The position numbers and the translations under genes were made by a program. A stretch of 64,000 nt of DNA from assembly GCF_002208135.1 (NCBI RefSeq), contig NZ_CP021646.1, forward strand, positions 174,501 to 238,500. The letters run 5' to 3'. Below, one piece after another: positions 25,320 through 34,781 of this stretch. The first letter of the stretch is position 1. Each line of letters starts with the position of its first letter. The notes beneath the pieces are model-generated. The model saw nothing but the letters and a program-made list of their open reading frames with translations, made no database searches and had not been told where the DNA came from. The DNA is from Pseudoalteromonas piscicida. Lineage in GTDB: Bacteria; Pseudomonadota; Gammaproteobacteria; Enterobacterales; Alteromonadaceae.

Positions 25320-26118
25320 ATGGCAATAATTAGTGAATTTAGACCCGGTTACTTTTGTTGGATTGAGTTGTGTTCAAGCGACTGGCAGTCAGCAAAGCCT
25401 TTCTATAGCCAACTATTTGATTGGCAAATTCTTGACCAACCCATTGGCGAAGATTGTTATTACACCATGCTGCAAAAAGAAGCTGACGATGTCGCCGCTA
25501 TGTATCAGATGACTGCTGAGCAACACCAAGGAGGCATGCCTAGTCACTGGCTTGCCTATGTGGCGGTAGACAATGTCGATGAATGTTTAAACAAAGCCAA
25601 CGAACTCGGTGCTGAAGTGCTAGCAGGCCCCCACGATGTCTCAGGGGCGGGACGGATGGTGATGTTAAAGGAGCCTGGTGGAGCGATTTTTGCGTTATGG
25701 CAAGAGGGGGGCATATTGGAACGCAGCGTCACCTTGAAGCGAATACCCCTTATTGGTTTGAATTAGTGAGTAAAAACAGTGCTAAAAGCCGAGATTTTTA
25801 CTCCGCATTATTTGGCTGGCAAATCGAAGTCAAAGACATGGGGAATATGAACTACACGTTGTTCAAAGTGAATGAGCAACCAGTGGCTGGCATGTTAGAA
25901 ATGACGGCAGAATGGGGGAAGACATTCCCCCGCATTGGATGATTTACATTGCTGTATTGGATTGCGATAGTAAAGCTGAATATGCCCAGAAACTTGGCGG
26001 AGAAATTTGCGTACCGCCGACTGATATATCAGAAGTAGGTCGCTTTAGTGTGATAACCGATCCTCAAGGAGCAGTATTCTCTATCATAGAATCTGCAATG
26101 AATGATATTTCAACTTAA
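25320..26118 (+). pseudogene. Two-domain VOC (glyoxalase-like) protein, apparently frameshifted twice
   Basis: Three overlapping frames (25320-25766, 25697-25942, 25912-26118) together spell one VOC protein. Domain 1 runs GYFCWIELCSSDWQSAKPFY to GGAIFALWQ; domain 2 runs PYWFELVSKNSAKSRDFY to DPQGAVFSI. Adding one G to the G6 tract at about 25706-25711 and one G to the G5 tract at about 25915-25919 gives a continuous 266-residue protein (joins QEGGHIGTQ and EWGEDIPPHW). That is the normal size for the tandem-VOC family. The substrate is unknown. It is either a double frameshift mutant or has two assembly errors. Confidence 0.78.
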
Positions 26119-26843
26119 TGCATTTCTAGTTCAATCACTTTGCCATGGCAAGTGGCAAAGTGGTTAGAGAGCCTACTTAGGATGGTATCGCGCTCACCAC
26201 TGCTATGTAGCTGTTTTATAGACTCTGTTAATTTCGGCAGTAGGTCTTTGTGTTTGCGATTGATATAGTGATAAATAGGATAACGCACATCTCGTAATCT
26301 ACGCACATAAACCGCGTCAAGCCCTGACTGACATAGCGCACCAAGCGCAAATAAGTCATCAGCTAATATTTGCTCTACGTGGCCTTTTTCAAGCGCCTGA
26401 AAAGCAGAAATGTCGTTAGAAACCGCATTGCAGGTCAGCTTTTTATGCTGGCAAACTTGCTCTGTAATTAAACTGCCTGTTATTACCACATAATCTTGCC
26501 GTGTCGACAAAATGCAATGCTCCTTCTTGAGACAAAATATTGCCATTTGAATGGTTGCAAGTGGCTCGGGTATTTGCAGTAAGTTCGGATAAGCGTTTGC
26601 AATAACGCTAGTGCGTCCTGCTTCTGCATCATAATACCCTTGATCCACATATTCTAATCCGCGCTCACTGGGTAACACGACAAGTGTGGGTGTGATATCC
26701 AAAGGTGCGTATATCTTTTGCATGAGTTGCGCTATCTGCTGTTGGCCAAGTTGATAAGCGACCAGCTCACTCACATTGATTTGGTAGGCGAAAGTCGCCG
26801 TGTGAATAAAAAAAAACAGCAGGGTGCTAAGTGCGAGTTTCAC
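26115..26843 (-). CDS. Periplasmic solute-binding protein, family 3-like
   Basis: The 242-residue product has a signal peptide (about residues 1-19, ending TFAYQ) and a type II periplasmic-binding fold like amino-acid binding proteins (VVLPSERGLEYVDQGYYDAEAGR; C-terminal helix LTESIKQLHSSGERDTILSRL). It stands alone without permease genes. Such solitary members often have unknown ligands. Its stop overlaps the stop of the convergent VOC gene. Confidence 0.7.
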   Translation of the reverse strand: MKLALSTLLFFFIHTATFAYQINVSELVAYQLGQQQIAQLMQKIYAPLDITPTLVVLPSERGLEYVDQGYYDAEAGRTSVIANAYPNLLQIPEPLATIQMAIFCLKKEHCILSTRQDYVVITGSLITEQVCQHKKLTCNAVSNDISAFQALEKGHVEQILADDLFALGALCQSGLDAVYVRRLRDVRYPIYHYINRKHKDLLPKLTESIKQLHSSGERDTILSRLSNHFATCHGKVIELEMH

Positions 26844-27000
26844 AACATATCCTTACGGTTGGCAGAGTTATAACTGTAGCAAAGTTGTCAGAAAGTGAAA
26901 AAGCACATCATAAAAATGAATTCAGTCAAGATTGACCTTGAGTTTAGTAAACTCATACCAATTGTAATAGTTTGAGCATAGAAATCGTGAGGAGAAGGAT

Positions 27001-27666
27001 ATGACACTACATGTTTTAGTGACCGGTGCTAACCGTGGGATCGGATTAGAATTTTGTAAGCAGTACCAATCTCTAGGCTGCAAAGTAACTGCGGTTGTTC
27101 GCAAAGCGTCGGCAGAACTAGAATCTCTAGGCGTAGACATCATTGAAGATATCGATGTTGCGACAGAAAATGGCGCGAAAAAACTAGTGGCGGCATTGGG
27201 CACGGAGAAAATAGACATTCTTATTAATAACGCTGGGGTATTTCACAACGAAACGCTAGCGGAAATGGATTTTGAAAATATCGACCACCAGTTTAGTGTT
27301 AATGCGTTAGGACCAATTCGAGTTACTCATGCACTACTCGATAACCTGAAAGCAGGTAGTAAAGTTGCCATGATCACAAGTCGTATGGGCTCGATAGCAG
27401 ATAATGGTTCTGGTGGCTACATTGGCTATAGAATGTCAAAGGCTGCACTGAACGCGGCAAGTGTGAGTATGGCTCATGAGTTGAAAAACCAAGATATTGC
27501 GGTTGGACTATTCCACCCTGGCTTTGTGCAAACGCAGATGGTGGGATTTGCAGGTGATATTGGTCCTGATGTCGCGGCGGAACGTTTAATTAAGCGAATT
27601 GAGCACCTAACTATCGAAAACAGTGGTGGCTTTTGGCACTCCAACGGTGACACGCTTCCTTGGTAA
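27001..27666 (+). CDS. Short-chain dehydrogenase/reductase
   Basis: The 221-residue enzyme has the cofactor motif TGANRGIG (residues 8-15), NNAGVF and the active-site pair YRMSK (Tyr-x-x-x-Lys), with SRMGS supplying the catalytic serine region. The overall form resembles the C-factor/CsgA-like SDR group. An excellent ribosome-binding site AGGAGAAGG precedes the ATG. The substrate cannot be told. It is monocistronic. Confidence 0.88.
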   Translation: MTLHVLVTGANRGIGLEFCKQYQSLGCKVTAVVRKASAELESLGVDIIEDIDVATENGAKKLVAALGTEKIDILINNAGVFHNETLAEMDFENIDHQFSVNALGPIRVTHALLDNLKAGSKVAMITSRMGSIADNGSGGYIGYRMSKAALNAASVSMAHELKNQDIAVGLFHPGFVQTQMVGFAGDIGPDVAAERLIKRIEHLTIENSGGFWHSNGDTLPW

Positions 27667-27752
27667 TCAAGTTGGGCGCCTCGTCGCCCCTTTTAAGCCA
27701 TCGGCCGTCTAACTGTGCTAATATAAAGCAAATACTCAGATGGTAACCTTTG

Positions 27753-28124
27753 ATGGAATTACAACAAGATACCCCACTATCACTGCCGCTTTTTTTGTTA
27801 GACGACAACATCGAGAATCGTGATATCGACTCTCCAGATGCTGAAGTATCAGTGATGTTGAGTGAGAACCTCCTTGCTCATTTGTGCCAAAACCCAAAAG
27901 AAGATGAGAATATCAGCTTGCATATCGATGACTATGCACTCAACAACATCAGTACGACAGTGACTGAGTTGATAGGGGCTGAGCATCAATTGCAATTGCT
28001 CATTAACCGTGGACCCATTCTCAGCGCAGTGCTGAGTACCAGTAGTGATGCGTTATTTGTCTCGCCTCCAGTGGAAATGATGCCGACTTTTGATCTTGGA
28101 CTAGATGACGACGAGGACGAGTAA
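27753..28124 (+). CDS. Hypothetical acidic protein preceding cti
   Basis: I do not recognise this 123-residue protein. It has no signal peptide or membrane segment, is strongly acidic and ends DLGLDDDEDE. Its stop codon is directly followed by the ATG of cti, so the two are very probably co-transcribed and translationally coupled. A TTG one codon earlier could also be used. A role linked to membrane-lipid isomerisation is only suggested by position. Confidence 0.65.
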   Translation: MELQQDTPLSLPLFLLDDNIENRDIDSPDAEVSVMLSENLLAHLCQNPKEDENISLHIDDYALNNISTTVTELIGAEHQLQLLINRGPILSAVLSTSSDALFVSPPVEMMPTFDLGLDDDEDE

Positions 28125-30458
28125 ATGTCTAAACGTGCATTGCTTTGTGCGGTGGTTGTCGCCGTGCTTTCTGGCTGTGTGGCCTTGGGCGTGTCTAAAT
28201 ATGACGATATGTTTGGACCAGAGCAACCCCAAGCACGAATCGAACAATACCACCAAGGCGGTGCACGTTACTTACAAAGTGTGAAGCCCATTTTGGAGTC
28301 GCGTTGCGTGGTTTGTCATGGTTGTTATGACGCTCCTTGCCAGCTCAAATTGTCATCTCCTGAAGGTATAGATAGGGGATTGTCGAAGGAATTAGTGTAT
28401 GACGGTACGCGGTTGTTAGCGCAAACACCAACCCGCCTGTTGTTCGATGCCCAAACCACGACACAGTGGCGAGAGCGTGGTTTTACCTCGGTGCTGAATG
28501 AGCGTAATCAATCTGAATATAGCAACCTAGCTGGAAGTGTGCTTTACAACAGCTTGCTGTTAAAAATGTCTCATCGTTTTCCTGAGCAAGGTATTTTGGG
28601 TAAAGAGTTTGATTTCTCTTTAGATCGAACGCAGTCTTGCCCGACCATGGATGAATTTTCTAGCCTTGCGAAACAGCAGCCTCATGCGGGTATGCCCTAC
28701 GGCTTACCAGCGCTCACGCATGATGAATTCAAAACCTTGGAAGCATGGCTGCAAAGTGGCAGCCAAATGAGCCAGATAGCAAAGCCAAGTGTTGCAGCAC
28801 AAAAAGAAGTGAAAAAATGGGAACAATTTCTTAATCAGGACTCCAATAAACACCGCCTTGCAGCGCGTTATATTTTTGAGCATTGGTATTTAGCCCATAT
28901 CCACTTCCCTCATTTGGATGATCCTGCGTTTTTCCAATTGGTACGCTCAAGCACGCCGCCAGGCCAGCCTATTGCGTTGGTGAACTCGGTACGTCCGTTT
29001 GACGACCCTGAGGTCGATAGGGTGTATTATCGATTGATGCAAGTGCGCAGCACCATTTTGTCAAAAACTCACATGCCACTGGCATTGAACGACGCTAAGC
29101 TGTCACGGTTACATCAGCAGTTTTATGCAGCGGATTATCACGTGGTTGAGCTGCCAGGTTATGAACCAGAGCTTGCAGCAAACCCATTTAAGGTATTCAA
29201 AGATATTCCGGTTAATTCCCGTTATCAATTCATGCTGGATGAGGCTGAGTTAATTGTAAAAGGCTTTATCAAAGGTCCTGTATGCCGAGGCCAAATAGCG
29301 CTTAACGTCATTAATGACCACTTTTGGGTCGCGTTTGTTGATCCTGAAAAAAATAGCAATGAAGCGGTGAACCAGCTGCTGCTTAAACATGATGAAGATT
29401 TGGTGTTACCTGCGGCTGAGCAAAGTAATGCGTTACCGCTTTCCAGTTGGGCTAAATACGCCACTAAGCAGCAGGATTACTTACGTGCTAAGACTGAGCT
29501 TGCAGAAAAGATGTTCGCCGATGGTCAGCGTCTCAATATGGACTTGATCTGGCGTGGTGAGGGTGAAAATCCGAATGCAGCATTAACTATCTTCCGCCAT
29601 TTTGATAGTGCTACGGTGGTTAAAGGTTTTATTGGTCAGCCTCCCAAAACAGCTTGGGTATTAGACTATGCTTTGTTCGAGCGCATTCACTACTTGCTGG
29701 TGGCGGGTTTTGACGTGTATGGCAACATTGGTCATCAGCTTATCACACGCTTATATATGGACTTCTTGAGGCTTGAAGGTGAGCAAAACTTTTTGAATCT
29801 GTTGCCACTTAGCCATCGTCAGGAAATTAAACGCTATTGGTATCGTAAGTCACACTTGAGCTTAAGTGAGTTTATTAATCGCAAATCACTAATCGGTGCG
29901 CAAACGGGGATAAAATACGAAACGGACGATCCAAAGCAAGAGCTGTATAACAAACTACATGCTGTGCTTAAGCCCGTTCTAAATAGGGATTATGACTATC
30001 AAGCCGTCGGCAAGCCATTGCAGGCACTTAATAGCATGTCCGTTAGGGCGATTAATTTGCTTCCACAGGTCTCATTTATTATTACTAAGCAAAGCGATGG
30101 TTCACATCAGGCATACTCGCTGTTGCACCATAATGCGCACTACAACATCTCCAGTTTGTTAAATGAAGAAGGGCAAAGAGCGTATACAGAAGACACGGCG
30201 ACGATTGTGCCAGGTTTTATCGGAGATTATCCAGAGGCAATTTGGTATTTAGAAAGCGACGCGGCACAAGAGGACTTCGTCTCATCATTTAGCCAAATGA
30301 ATAGTGAGTCTGATTACCGAGCGCTACGAGCGCAATATGGGATCCGCAGGACTCACCCAGAGTTTTGGCGTTACAGTGATTTAATCCACGATATTGCCAA
30401 GCAAACACGTGGCGTTGAATATGGTTTATTTGATTATAACCGGTTAGAAAATCGCTAA
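28125..30458 (+). CDS. cti: Fatty acid cis/trans isomerase
   Basis: Cti is a periplasmic c-type haem enzyme that converts cis to trans unsaturated fatty acids in membrane phospholipids, a fast response to solvent, heat and osmotic stress. The 777-residue product has an N-terminal export signal (a hydrophobic stretch with LSGC, possibly lipobox-like), a haem site CVVCHGCYDAPCQL (near residue 62) and the long conserved body seen in Pseudomonas and Vibrio Cti. Length matches the family (about 760-780). A strong terminator follows. Confidence 0.93.
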   Translation: MSKRALLCAVVVAVLSGCVALGVSKYDDMFGPEQPQARIEQYHQGGARYLQSVKPILESRCVVCHGCYDAPCQLKLSSPEGIDRGLSKELVYDGTRLLAQTPTRLLFDAQTTTQWRERGFTSVLNERNQSEYSNLAGSVLYNSLLLKMSHRFPEQGILGKEFDFSLDRTQSCPTMDEFSSLAKQQPHAGMPYGLPALTHDEFKTLEAWLQSGSQMSQIAKPSVAAQKEVKKWEQFLNQDSNKHRLAARYIFEHWYLAHIHFPHLDDPAFFQLVRSSTPPGQPIALVNSVRPFDDPEVDRVYYRLMQVRSTILSKTHMPLALNDAKLSRLHQQFYAADYHVVELPGYEPELAANPFKVFKDIPVNSRYQFMLDEAELIVKGFIKGPVCRGQIALNVINDHFWVAFVDPEKNSNEAVNQLLLKHDEDLVLPAAEQSNALPLSSWAKYATKQQDYLRAKTELAEKMFADGQRLNMDLIWRGEGENPNAALTIFRHFDSATVVKGFIGQPPKTAWVLDYALFERIHYLLVAGFDVYGNIGHQLITRLYMDFLRLEGEQNFLNLLPLSHRQEIKRYWYRKSHLSLSEFINRKSLIGAQTGIKYETDDPKQELYNKLHAVLKPVLNRDYDYQAVGKPLQALNSMSVRAINLLPQVSFIITKQSDGSHQAYSLLHHNAHYNISSLLNEEGQRAYTEDTATIVPGFIGDYPEAIWYLESDAAQEDFVSSFSQMNSESDYRALRAQYGIRRTHPEFWRYSDLIHDIAKQTRGVEYGLFDYNRLENR

Positions 30459-30486
30459 AAATGGAGTCTTCGGACTCCATTTTTTA
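30457..30486. terminator. Bidirectional terminator between cti and the peroxiredoxin-like gene
   Basis: AATGGAGTC and GACTCCATT pair perfectly around a TTCG loop, with A residues on the left and T6 on the right. The genes on either side converge on it. Confidence 0.92.
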
Positions 30487-30496
30487 TGTGCTTTTC

Positions 30497-31123
30497 CTAT
30501 AATTGACTAGCTGCTTTTACCGCAGCTAGTAGCACGCTTTCATCCAATCTCACTTTGTAATTTGGGTTTGCGTATTGAAATTGGATCAAGCCCTTCTTAT
30601 CGACTACAAATACCGCCGGCACCGGCAAGGCAACTTTATCGTTCCCCTCAAAATCAACAAAATTTACGCCCAACTTGTTGCGATAAGCAAGGGCTGTTTT
30701 ATCATCTAGGAAATAGGCGAGACCCAAAGCTTGGCTCATACGCATTTCGTCATCAGACAACAGTTGGTAGTGAGGGGATTCAATTGTACTTTTTGCCAGC
30801 GCCTCAGGTGAGTCTGGTGAAATAGCAATAATTTGAGCCCCCATTTTAACAAGCTGTGGCTCAATTTCTTGGATCCCCGCGAGCTGCCTAGAACAGTATG
30901 GACACCAGCCACCACGATAAACCACCAGTACGGTGATATTTTCTTTATAGCGCGTCGCGAGGTTGACAGCTTTACCTGACTTATCTTTGAGTTGTAAAGC
31001 GGGGGCGTCAATGCCTGGAAGGAGTGGGCTCACTTGCTCGGGTGCTGCTGCGATGTTGCTGATTTCAGCTGCGCTGACAAAGGCTGAACAAGCCAACGCG
31101 AGCGATAAAATAAAATGACGCAT
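30497..31123 (-). CDS. Peroxiredoxin-like (AhpC/TSA) periplasmic protein
   Basis: The 208-residue thioredoxin-fold protein has a signal peptide (1-18, ending VSAAE) and the active-site segment GGWCPYCSRQ, a CxxC inside the peroxiredoxin-like family. Later PAVFVVDKKGLIQFQY is the usual cis-Pro beta-strand region. It probably reduces peroxides or disulphides in the periplasm. It converges with cti. Confidence 0.85.
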   Translation of the reverse strand: MRHFILSLALACSAFVSAAEISNIAAAPEQVSPLLPGIDAPALQLKDKSGKAVNLATRYKENITVLVVYRGGWCPYCSRQLAGIQEIEPQLVKMGAQIIAISPDSPEALAKSTIESPHYQLLSDDEMRMSQALGLAYFLDDKTALAYRNKLGVNFVDFEGNDKVALPVPAVFVVDKKGLIQFQYANPNYKVRLDESVLLAAVKAASQL

Positions 31124-31237
31124 AAAAAGTTCCTAGGGTTTCAAGTTGATATCGACTCAGAAGACCTAAGCGCTGGCGAAAATCTTTCACTTCGGTATGA
31201 TATCGCTCGTAATTGATTTCCATGAAGAGAGAGCACA

Positions 31238-31858
31238 ATGTCTGCAAACATCACTAAGCTTGTGGTTATGCTAGAAATGCAACATGCCATGAATACCAAA
31301 GTACACCAACAATGGTTTGAACAAGGGTTTGAATGGTACCGCGCAATTTGGGTTGAATGTGCAGAAATGCTAGATCATTACGGTTGGAAATGGTGGAAAA
31401 AGCAAACGCCAGATACTGAGCAAGTGATTTTGGAACTAGTGGATATTTTTCATTTCGGCTTGTCTTTACGTATCGATGGCGAAACGTCATTTGAGCAACT
31501 GGCGACTCAATTAGAAGCTGAATTGGCAAAGCCAACTACGGCAGAAGACTTCAAGGAAACCCTTGAATTACTTGCAAGTGCGGCAGTGACTAAGCGTGAG
31601 TTTGATGCCCATGCGTTTGCGGGCTGTATGCAGCAAATTGGGATGTCTATTGACGATCTATACCGTGGATATGTCGGTAAAAACACGCTTAACTTCTTCC
31701 GCCAAGACCATGGCTATAAAGATGGTTCTTACATCAAGGTGTGGAATGGCCAAGAAGATAACGAGCACTTGGTCGAAGTGGTGAAAAGTCTTGATACAGC
31801 GCACCCAGACTTTAAAACACACGTGTACGACGGCTTAAAAGCTCGTTACCCAGCTTAA
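31238..31858 (+). CDS. dUTP diphosphatase, all-alpha dimeric type
   Basis: The 206-residue protein belongs to the all-alpha NTP pyrophosphatase dUTPase_2 family. Metal-binding acidic motifs are ECAEMLDHYGWKWWKK and ELVDIFHFGLS, and the characteristic tail is GKNTLNFFRQDHGYKDGSY followed by WNGQEDN. It hydrolyses dUTP (and dUDP in this family) to dUMP, limiting uracil in DNA. It is unrelated to the trimeric Dut enzyme. It ends 4 bp into the convergent yrfG. Confidence 0.88.
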   Translation: MSANITKLVVMLEMQHAMNTKVHQQWFEQGFEWYRAIWVECAEMLDHYGWKWWKKQTPDTEQVILELVDIFHFGLSLRIDGETSFEQLATQLEAELAKPTTAEDFKETLELLASAAVTKREFDAHAFAGCMQQIGMSIDDLYRGYVGKNTLNFFRQDHGYKDGSYIKVWNGQEDNEHLVEVVKSLDTAHPDFKTHVYDGLKARYPA

Positions 31859-32517
31859 TCTATTGGTAGCAAAGTACGATAATCGGAGACGGAGAGGTAT
31901 TCAATTATCTCTCGTTCTGGTTGCCGGCTATCTGGGTTAGCAACGGCTAGCAAATGGCCAATGCCAAACTCTTTCGCAGCATTTAACACGCTAATGCTGT
32001 CGTCCACAAATAAAGTGCGGGACTTATCAAAGCCCAAATCTCGCTCTACCTGTTGCCACAACATCTGACTTTCTTTACTTACGCCATATTCATGGGTTGA
32101 AACCAATTTGTCGAGATACTTATCGAATTGGGTACGTTCAATTTTTAAGCTTAGACTGTTTGGGTGAGCATTGGTCAACAAGATAAGTTGTTTTCCACTC
32201 TCTCTTAAAGCCTCCAAAAACGCAGGTACATCATCACGAATAGAAATCAAATGCTGAACTTCACGTTTAAGCTCCATAATAGGTAGCTGTAGCTGTTCCT
32301 GCCAATAATCTAGGCAATACCATTCTATCTGACCCATTACCGCGTCATAACGCGCAAGAATATCGGCCCTTGCTGCCTCAAGGGTTAAGCCTTGGCGTTT
32401 TGCATGTGCCTTGGGCACGACGTCGAGAAAAAAGTGATTATCAAAATGGAGGTCGAGTAATGTGCCATCCATATCTAACAAAACGGTATCGATATTTGAC
32501 CAATTTAGCATAGGCAT
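31855..32517 (-). CDS. yrfG: GMP/IMP nucleotidase, HAD family (YrfG)
   Basis: The 220-residue HAD hydrolase has motif I DMDGTLLDL, motif II LLTNAHP, the Lys region and motif III FVDDSISVLNAA. The N terminus (WSNIDTVLLDMDGTLLDLHFD) is typical of YrfG, which dephosphorylates GMP and IMP. It is divergent from nudE, the same neighbourhood as in E. coli. Confidence 0.9.
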   Translation of the reverse strand: MPMLNWSNIDTVLLDMDGTLLDLHFDNHFFLDVVPKAHAKRQGLTLEAARADILARYDAVMGQIEWYCLDYWQEQLQLPIMELKREVQHLISIRDDVPAFLEALRESGKQLILLTNAHPNSLSLKIERTQFDKYLDKLVSTHEYGVSKESQMLWQQVERDLGFDKSRTLFVDDSISVLNAAKEFGIGHLLAVANPDSRQPEREIIEYLSVSDYRTLLPID

Positions 32518-32572
32518 TTAACTTCAAAGGCTTTATGATTAAGGTATTCGCCATGATAGCAAATAATAATTT

Positions 32573-33136
32573 ATGTCACACAAAAAGCATCCCACACCAC
32601 CCGAAATTTTAGCTTGCGACGTCGTTGCTAAAAGTAAATTGTTCACGGTAGAAGCACTTTCGTTATCCTTTTCGAATGGCGAGCAACGAGAATATGAAAG
32701 AGTGCGTGGCGGTGGTCGTGGCGCGGTGATGATAGTCCCCATAACTGCTGATAATGAGCTATTATTAGTAAGAGAGTACTGTGCAGGAACACACGACTAT
32801 CAACTCGGCTTTCCTAAAGGGCTAATTGACCCTGGCGAAACCCCGTTGGAAGCGGGTAACCGAGAGCTAAAAGAAGAAGTTGGTTTTGGTGCAAATGCTT
32901 TCTCTGAACTCAAAGTGGTATCACTAGCACCGAGTTACTTTAATGCCAAAATGCATATTTTGGTTGCTAGTGAACTTTACCCTGAACAGCTTGAAGGTGA
33001 TGAGCCAGAGCCACTGGTAGTAGTGAAGTGGCCACTAGATAAATTATATGAGCTGTTACAGCAAGAGGACTTTACCGAAGCAAGAAGTGTCGCAGCACTA
33101 CTGTTATTAAAAGCACATTTGAATTTGGAGGCGTAA
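32573..33136 (+). CDS. nudE: ADP compounds hydrolase NudE
   Basis: The Nudix box GX5EX7REUXEEXGU is complete at about residues 81-106 (GFPKGLIDPGET then RELKEEVGF). The 187-residue length and flanking sequence (KHPTPPEILA, EYCAGTHDYQLGFPKG) match NudE, which hydrolyses ADP-ribose, NADH and AppA. It lies one base before cysQ and is probably co-transcribed with it. Confidence 0.92.
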   Translation: MSHKKHPTPPEILACDVVAKSKLFTVEALSLSFSNGEQREYERVRGGGRGAVMIVPITADNELLLVREYCAGTHDYQLGFPKGLIDPGETPLEAGNRELKEEVGFGANAFSELKVVSLAPSYFNAKMHILVASELYPEQLEGDEPEPLVVVKWPLDKLYELLQQEDFTEARSVAALLLLKAHLNLEA

Positions 33137-33137
33137 A

Positions 33138-33941
33138 TTGCAGTCCTATTTAGAGCCTTGCATCACGCTGGCAAAACGTGCCGGCGAAGCCATTATGGCA
33201 ATTTATCAAGCTGATGACATTGGTAAAAAAGAAAAGTCTGACCATACTCCAGTCACTGCCGCAGACTTGGCATCTAATGAGATATTAATGGCTGGTCTTG
33301 CCGAAATAGCACCTGATATTCCGGTGATGTCTGAGGAAACACCCATTCCACCATTGAGTGAGCGACAAAGTTGGCAGCGCTACTGGTTACTCGACCCTAT
33401 GGATGGCACTGGGGAGTTTATTCTTGAAAGTGGTGATTTTGCCGTCAATATTGCACTAATCGAAAATAACCATCCTGTGTTAGGCGTCATTTACTGGCCA
33501 TCTCAAGGGCTGACATATTACGCCAGCAAAGATGAAGGCGCGTTTAAACGCAGTGACTCAGGTGAAAGTAAACGTATTTTCGTCTCGTCAAGAGAAACGC
33601 TCACATTGGCTGTAAGTCGTAGACAAAAACTGGAAGCGGTGAGTCAGTACTTAAATAGTCAGTTCGACACGGTCGCGCTCGGTTCATGTTCATTAAAAGC
33701 ATGCATTATCGCAGAAGGTAAAGCGGATTGTTTTTTACGAGTAGGACCTACGGGTGAGTGGGATACAGGCGCATCACAAATCATCGTCGAAGAAGCCGGG
33801 GGTTGTATCACCGATGCTGAGTTTAACCCGCTGACTTACAATCGACGAGAAACTACCGAAAACCCAGACTTTATCGTCATGGGACATCCCGATTGGCAAT
33901 GGCAAAAGTTGATCAGCCCACATCATCGAGCGATAGAATAA
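33138..33941 (+). CDS. cysQ: 3'(2'),5'-bisphosphate nucleotidase CysQ
   Basis: This 267-residue inositol-monophosphatase-family enzyme removes pAp made in sulphate assimilation and lipid metabolism. It has SEETPIP, metal motif LLDPMDGTGEF and the second motif GEWDTGASQIIVEEAGG. The start is a rare TTG at 33138, supported by GGAGG 6 bases upstream and by the N terminus aligning with E. coli CysQ; no ATG is available nearby. The two-gene unit nudE-cysQ controls adenosine-nucleotide by-products. Confidence 0.92.
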   Translation: MQSYLEPCITLAKRAGEAIMAIYQADDIGKKEKSDHTPVTAADLASNEILMAGLAEIAPDIPVMSEETPIPPLSERQSWQRYWLLDPMDGTGEFILESGDFAVNIALIENNHPVLGVIYWPSQGLTYYASKDEGAFKRSDSGESKRIFVSSRETLTLAVSRRQKLEAVSQYLNSQFDTVALGSCSLKACIIAEGKADCFLRVGPTGEWDTGASQIIVEEAGGCITDAEFNPLTYNRRETTENPDFIVMGHPDWQWQKLISPHHRAIE

Positions 33942-34006
33942 ATAATGGGTTAAGTCTAAAGTTGTGGGATTTTTGCGCATTTGAATTGTTTTAAGCGTTA
34001 AATCCC

Positions 34007-34035
34007 TTGCAATAAAATTTTAATCCATTATTATA
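34007..34035 (+). promoter_or_regulatory. Promoter of the initiator-tRNA array
   Basis: TTGCAA (34007-34012) and ATTATA (34030-34035) are separated by 17 bp and followed by GCGGCC, a GC-rich discriminator typical of stringently controlled stable-RNA promoters. It lies about 40 bp before the first tRNA-like unit. Confidence 0.72.
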
Positions 34036-34076
34036 GCGGCCTCTTGAAAGGGAAGTCCTTTTTAAGAAATTACAGG

Positions 34077-34178
34077 CGCGGGATAGAGCAGAATGATAAA
34101 TCATTCGTCGGACTCGCTAAAGCTGGAAAGAATCGAAGGTCGTCGGTACCCAACGATAATAGGTTCAAAAAAATATAC
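34077..34178 (+). repeat. Degenerate initiator-tRNA-like unit 1
   Basis: It begins CGCGGGATAGAGCAG, one base from the 5' end of the real initiator tRNA genes, and keeps GAAGGTCGTCGG and GGTTCAAA. It carries a hairpin AATGAT-AA-ATCATT in place of the D loop, extra bases between anticodon and variable regions, and an inserted hairpin half (TACCCAACGATAATA) before the T loop. The 3' acceptor strand and CCA are missing, so it cannot be a functional tRNA. Confidence 0.75.
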
Positions 34179-34181
34179 AGG

Positions 34182-34258
<77 letters not shown>

Positions 34259-34317
34259 ACATCTGTTGGATGTATAAAGTCTCAAGTACAAGACTTAAAA
34301 TTAAGTACAAATACAGG

Positions 34318-34420
34318 CGCGGGATGGAGCAGAATGATAAATCATTCGTCGGACTCGCTAAACCTGGAAAGAATCGAAGGTCGTCGGTCCCCGACGAAAA
34401 ATAGATTCACAAAAATATAC
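34318..34420 (+). repeat. Degenerate initiator-tRNA-like unit 2
   Basis: It has an exact 15-base 5' match to the tRNA (CGCGGGATGGAGCAG), then the AATGAT-AA-ATCATT hairpin, an altered anticodon region (ACTCGCTAAACCTGG), GAAGGTCGTCGG and a perfect 7-bp hairpin TCGTCGG-TCC-CCGACGA. The acceptor 3' half is absent. It sits 59 bp after tRNA copy 1. Confidence 0.78.
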
Positions 34421-34423
34421 AGG

Positions 34424-34524
34424 CGCGGGATGGAGCAGAATGATAAATCATTCGTCGAGCTCACTAAACCTGGAAAGAATCGAAGGTCGTCGGTACCCGA
34501 CGATAATAGGTTCAAAAAATATAC
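34424..34524 (+). repeat. Degenerate initiator-tRNA-like unit 3
   Basis: It has the same plan as unit 2 and begins 106 bp after it. The anticodon-region stretch is AGCTCACTAAACCTGG and the second hairpin is TCGTCGG-TAC-CCGACGA, followed by GGTTCAAA. It is followed immediately by tRNA copy 2. Confidence 0.78.
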
Positions 34525-34527
34525 AGG

Positions 34528-34604
<77 letters not shown>

Positions 34605-34663
34605 ACATCTGTTGGGTGTATAAAGTCTCAAGTACAAGACTTAAAATCAAGTACAAATACAGG

Positions 34664-34740
<77 letters not shown>

Positions 34741-34781
34741 ATTCTTAATTGGACTGCATAATCTAAAGAACTAGTACAAAA

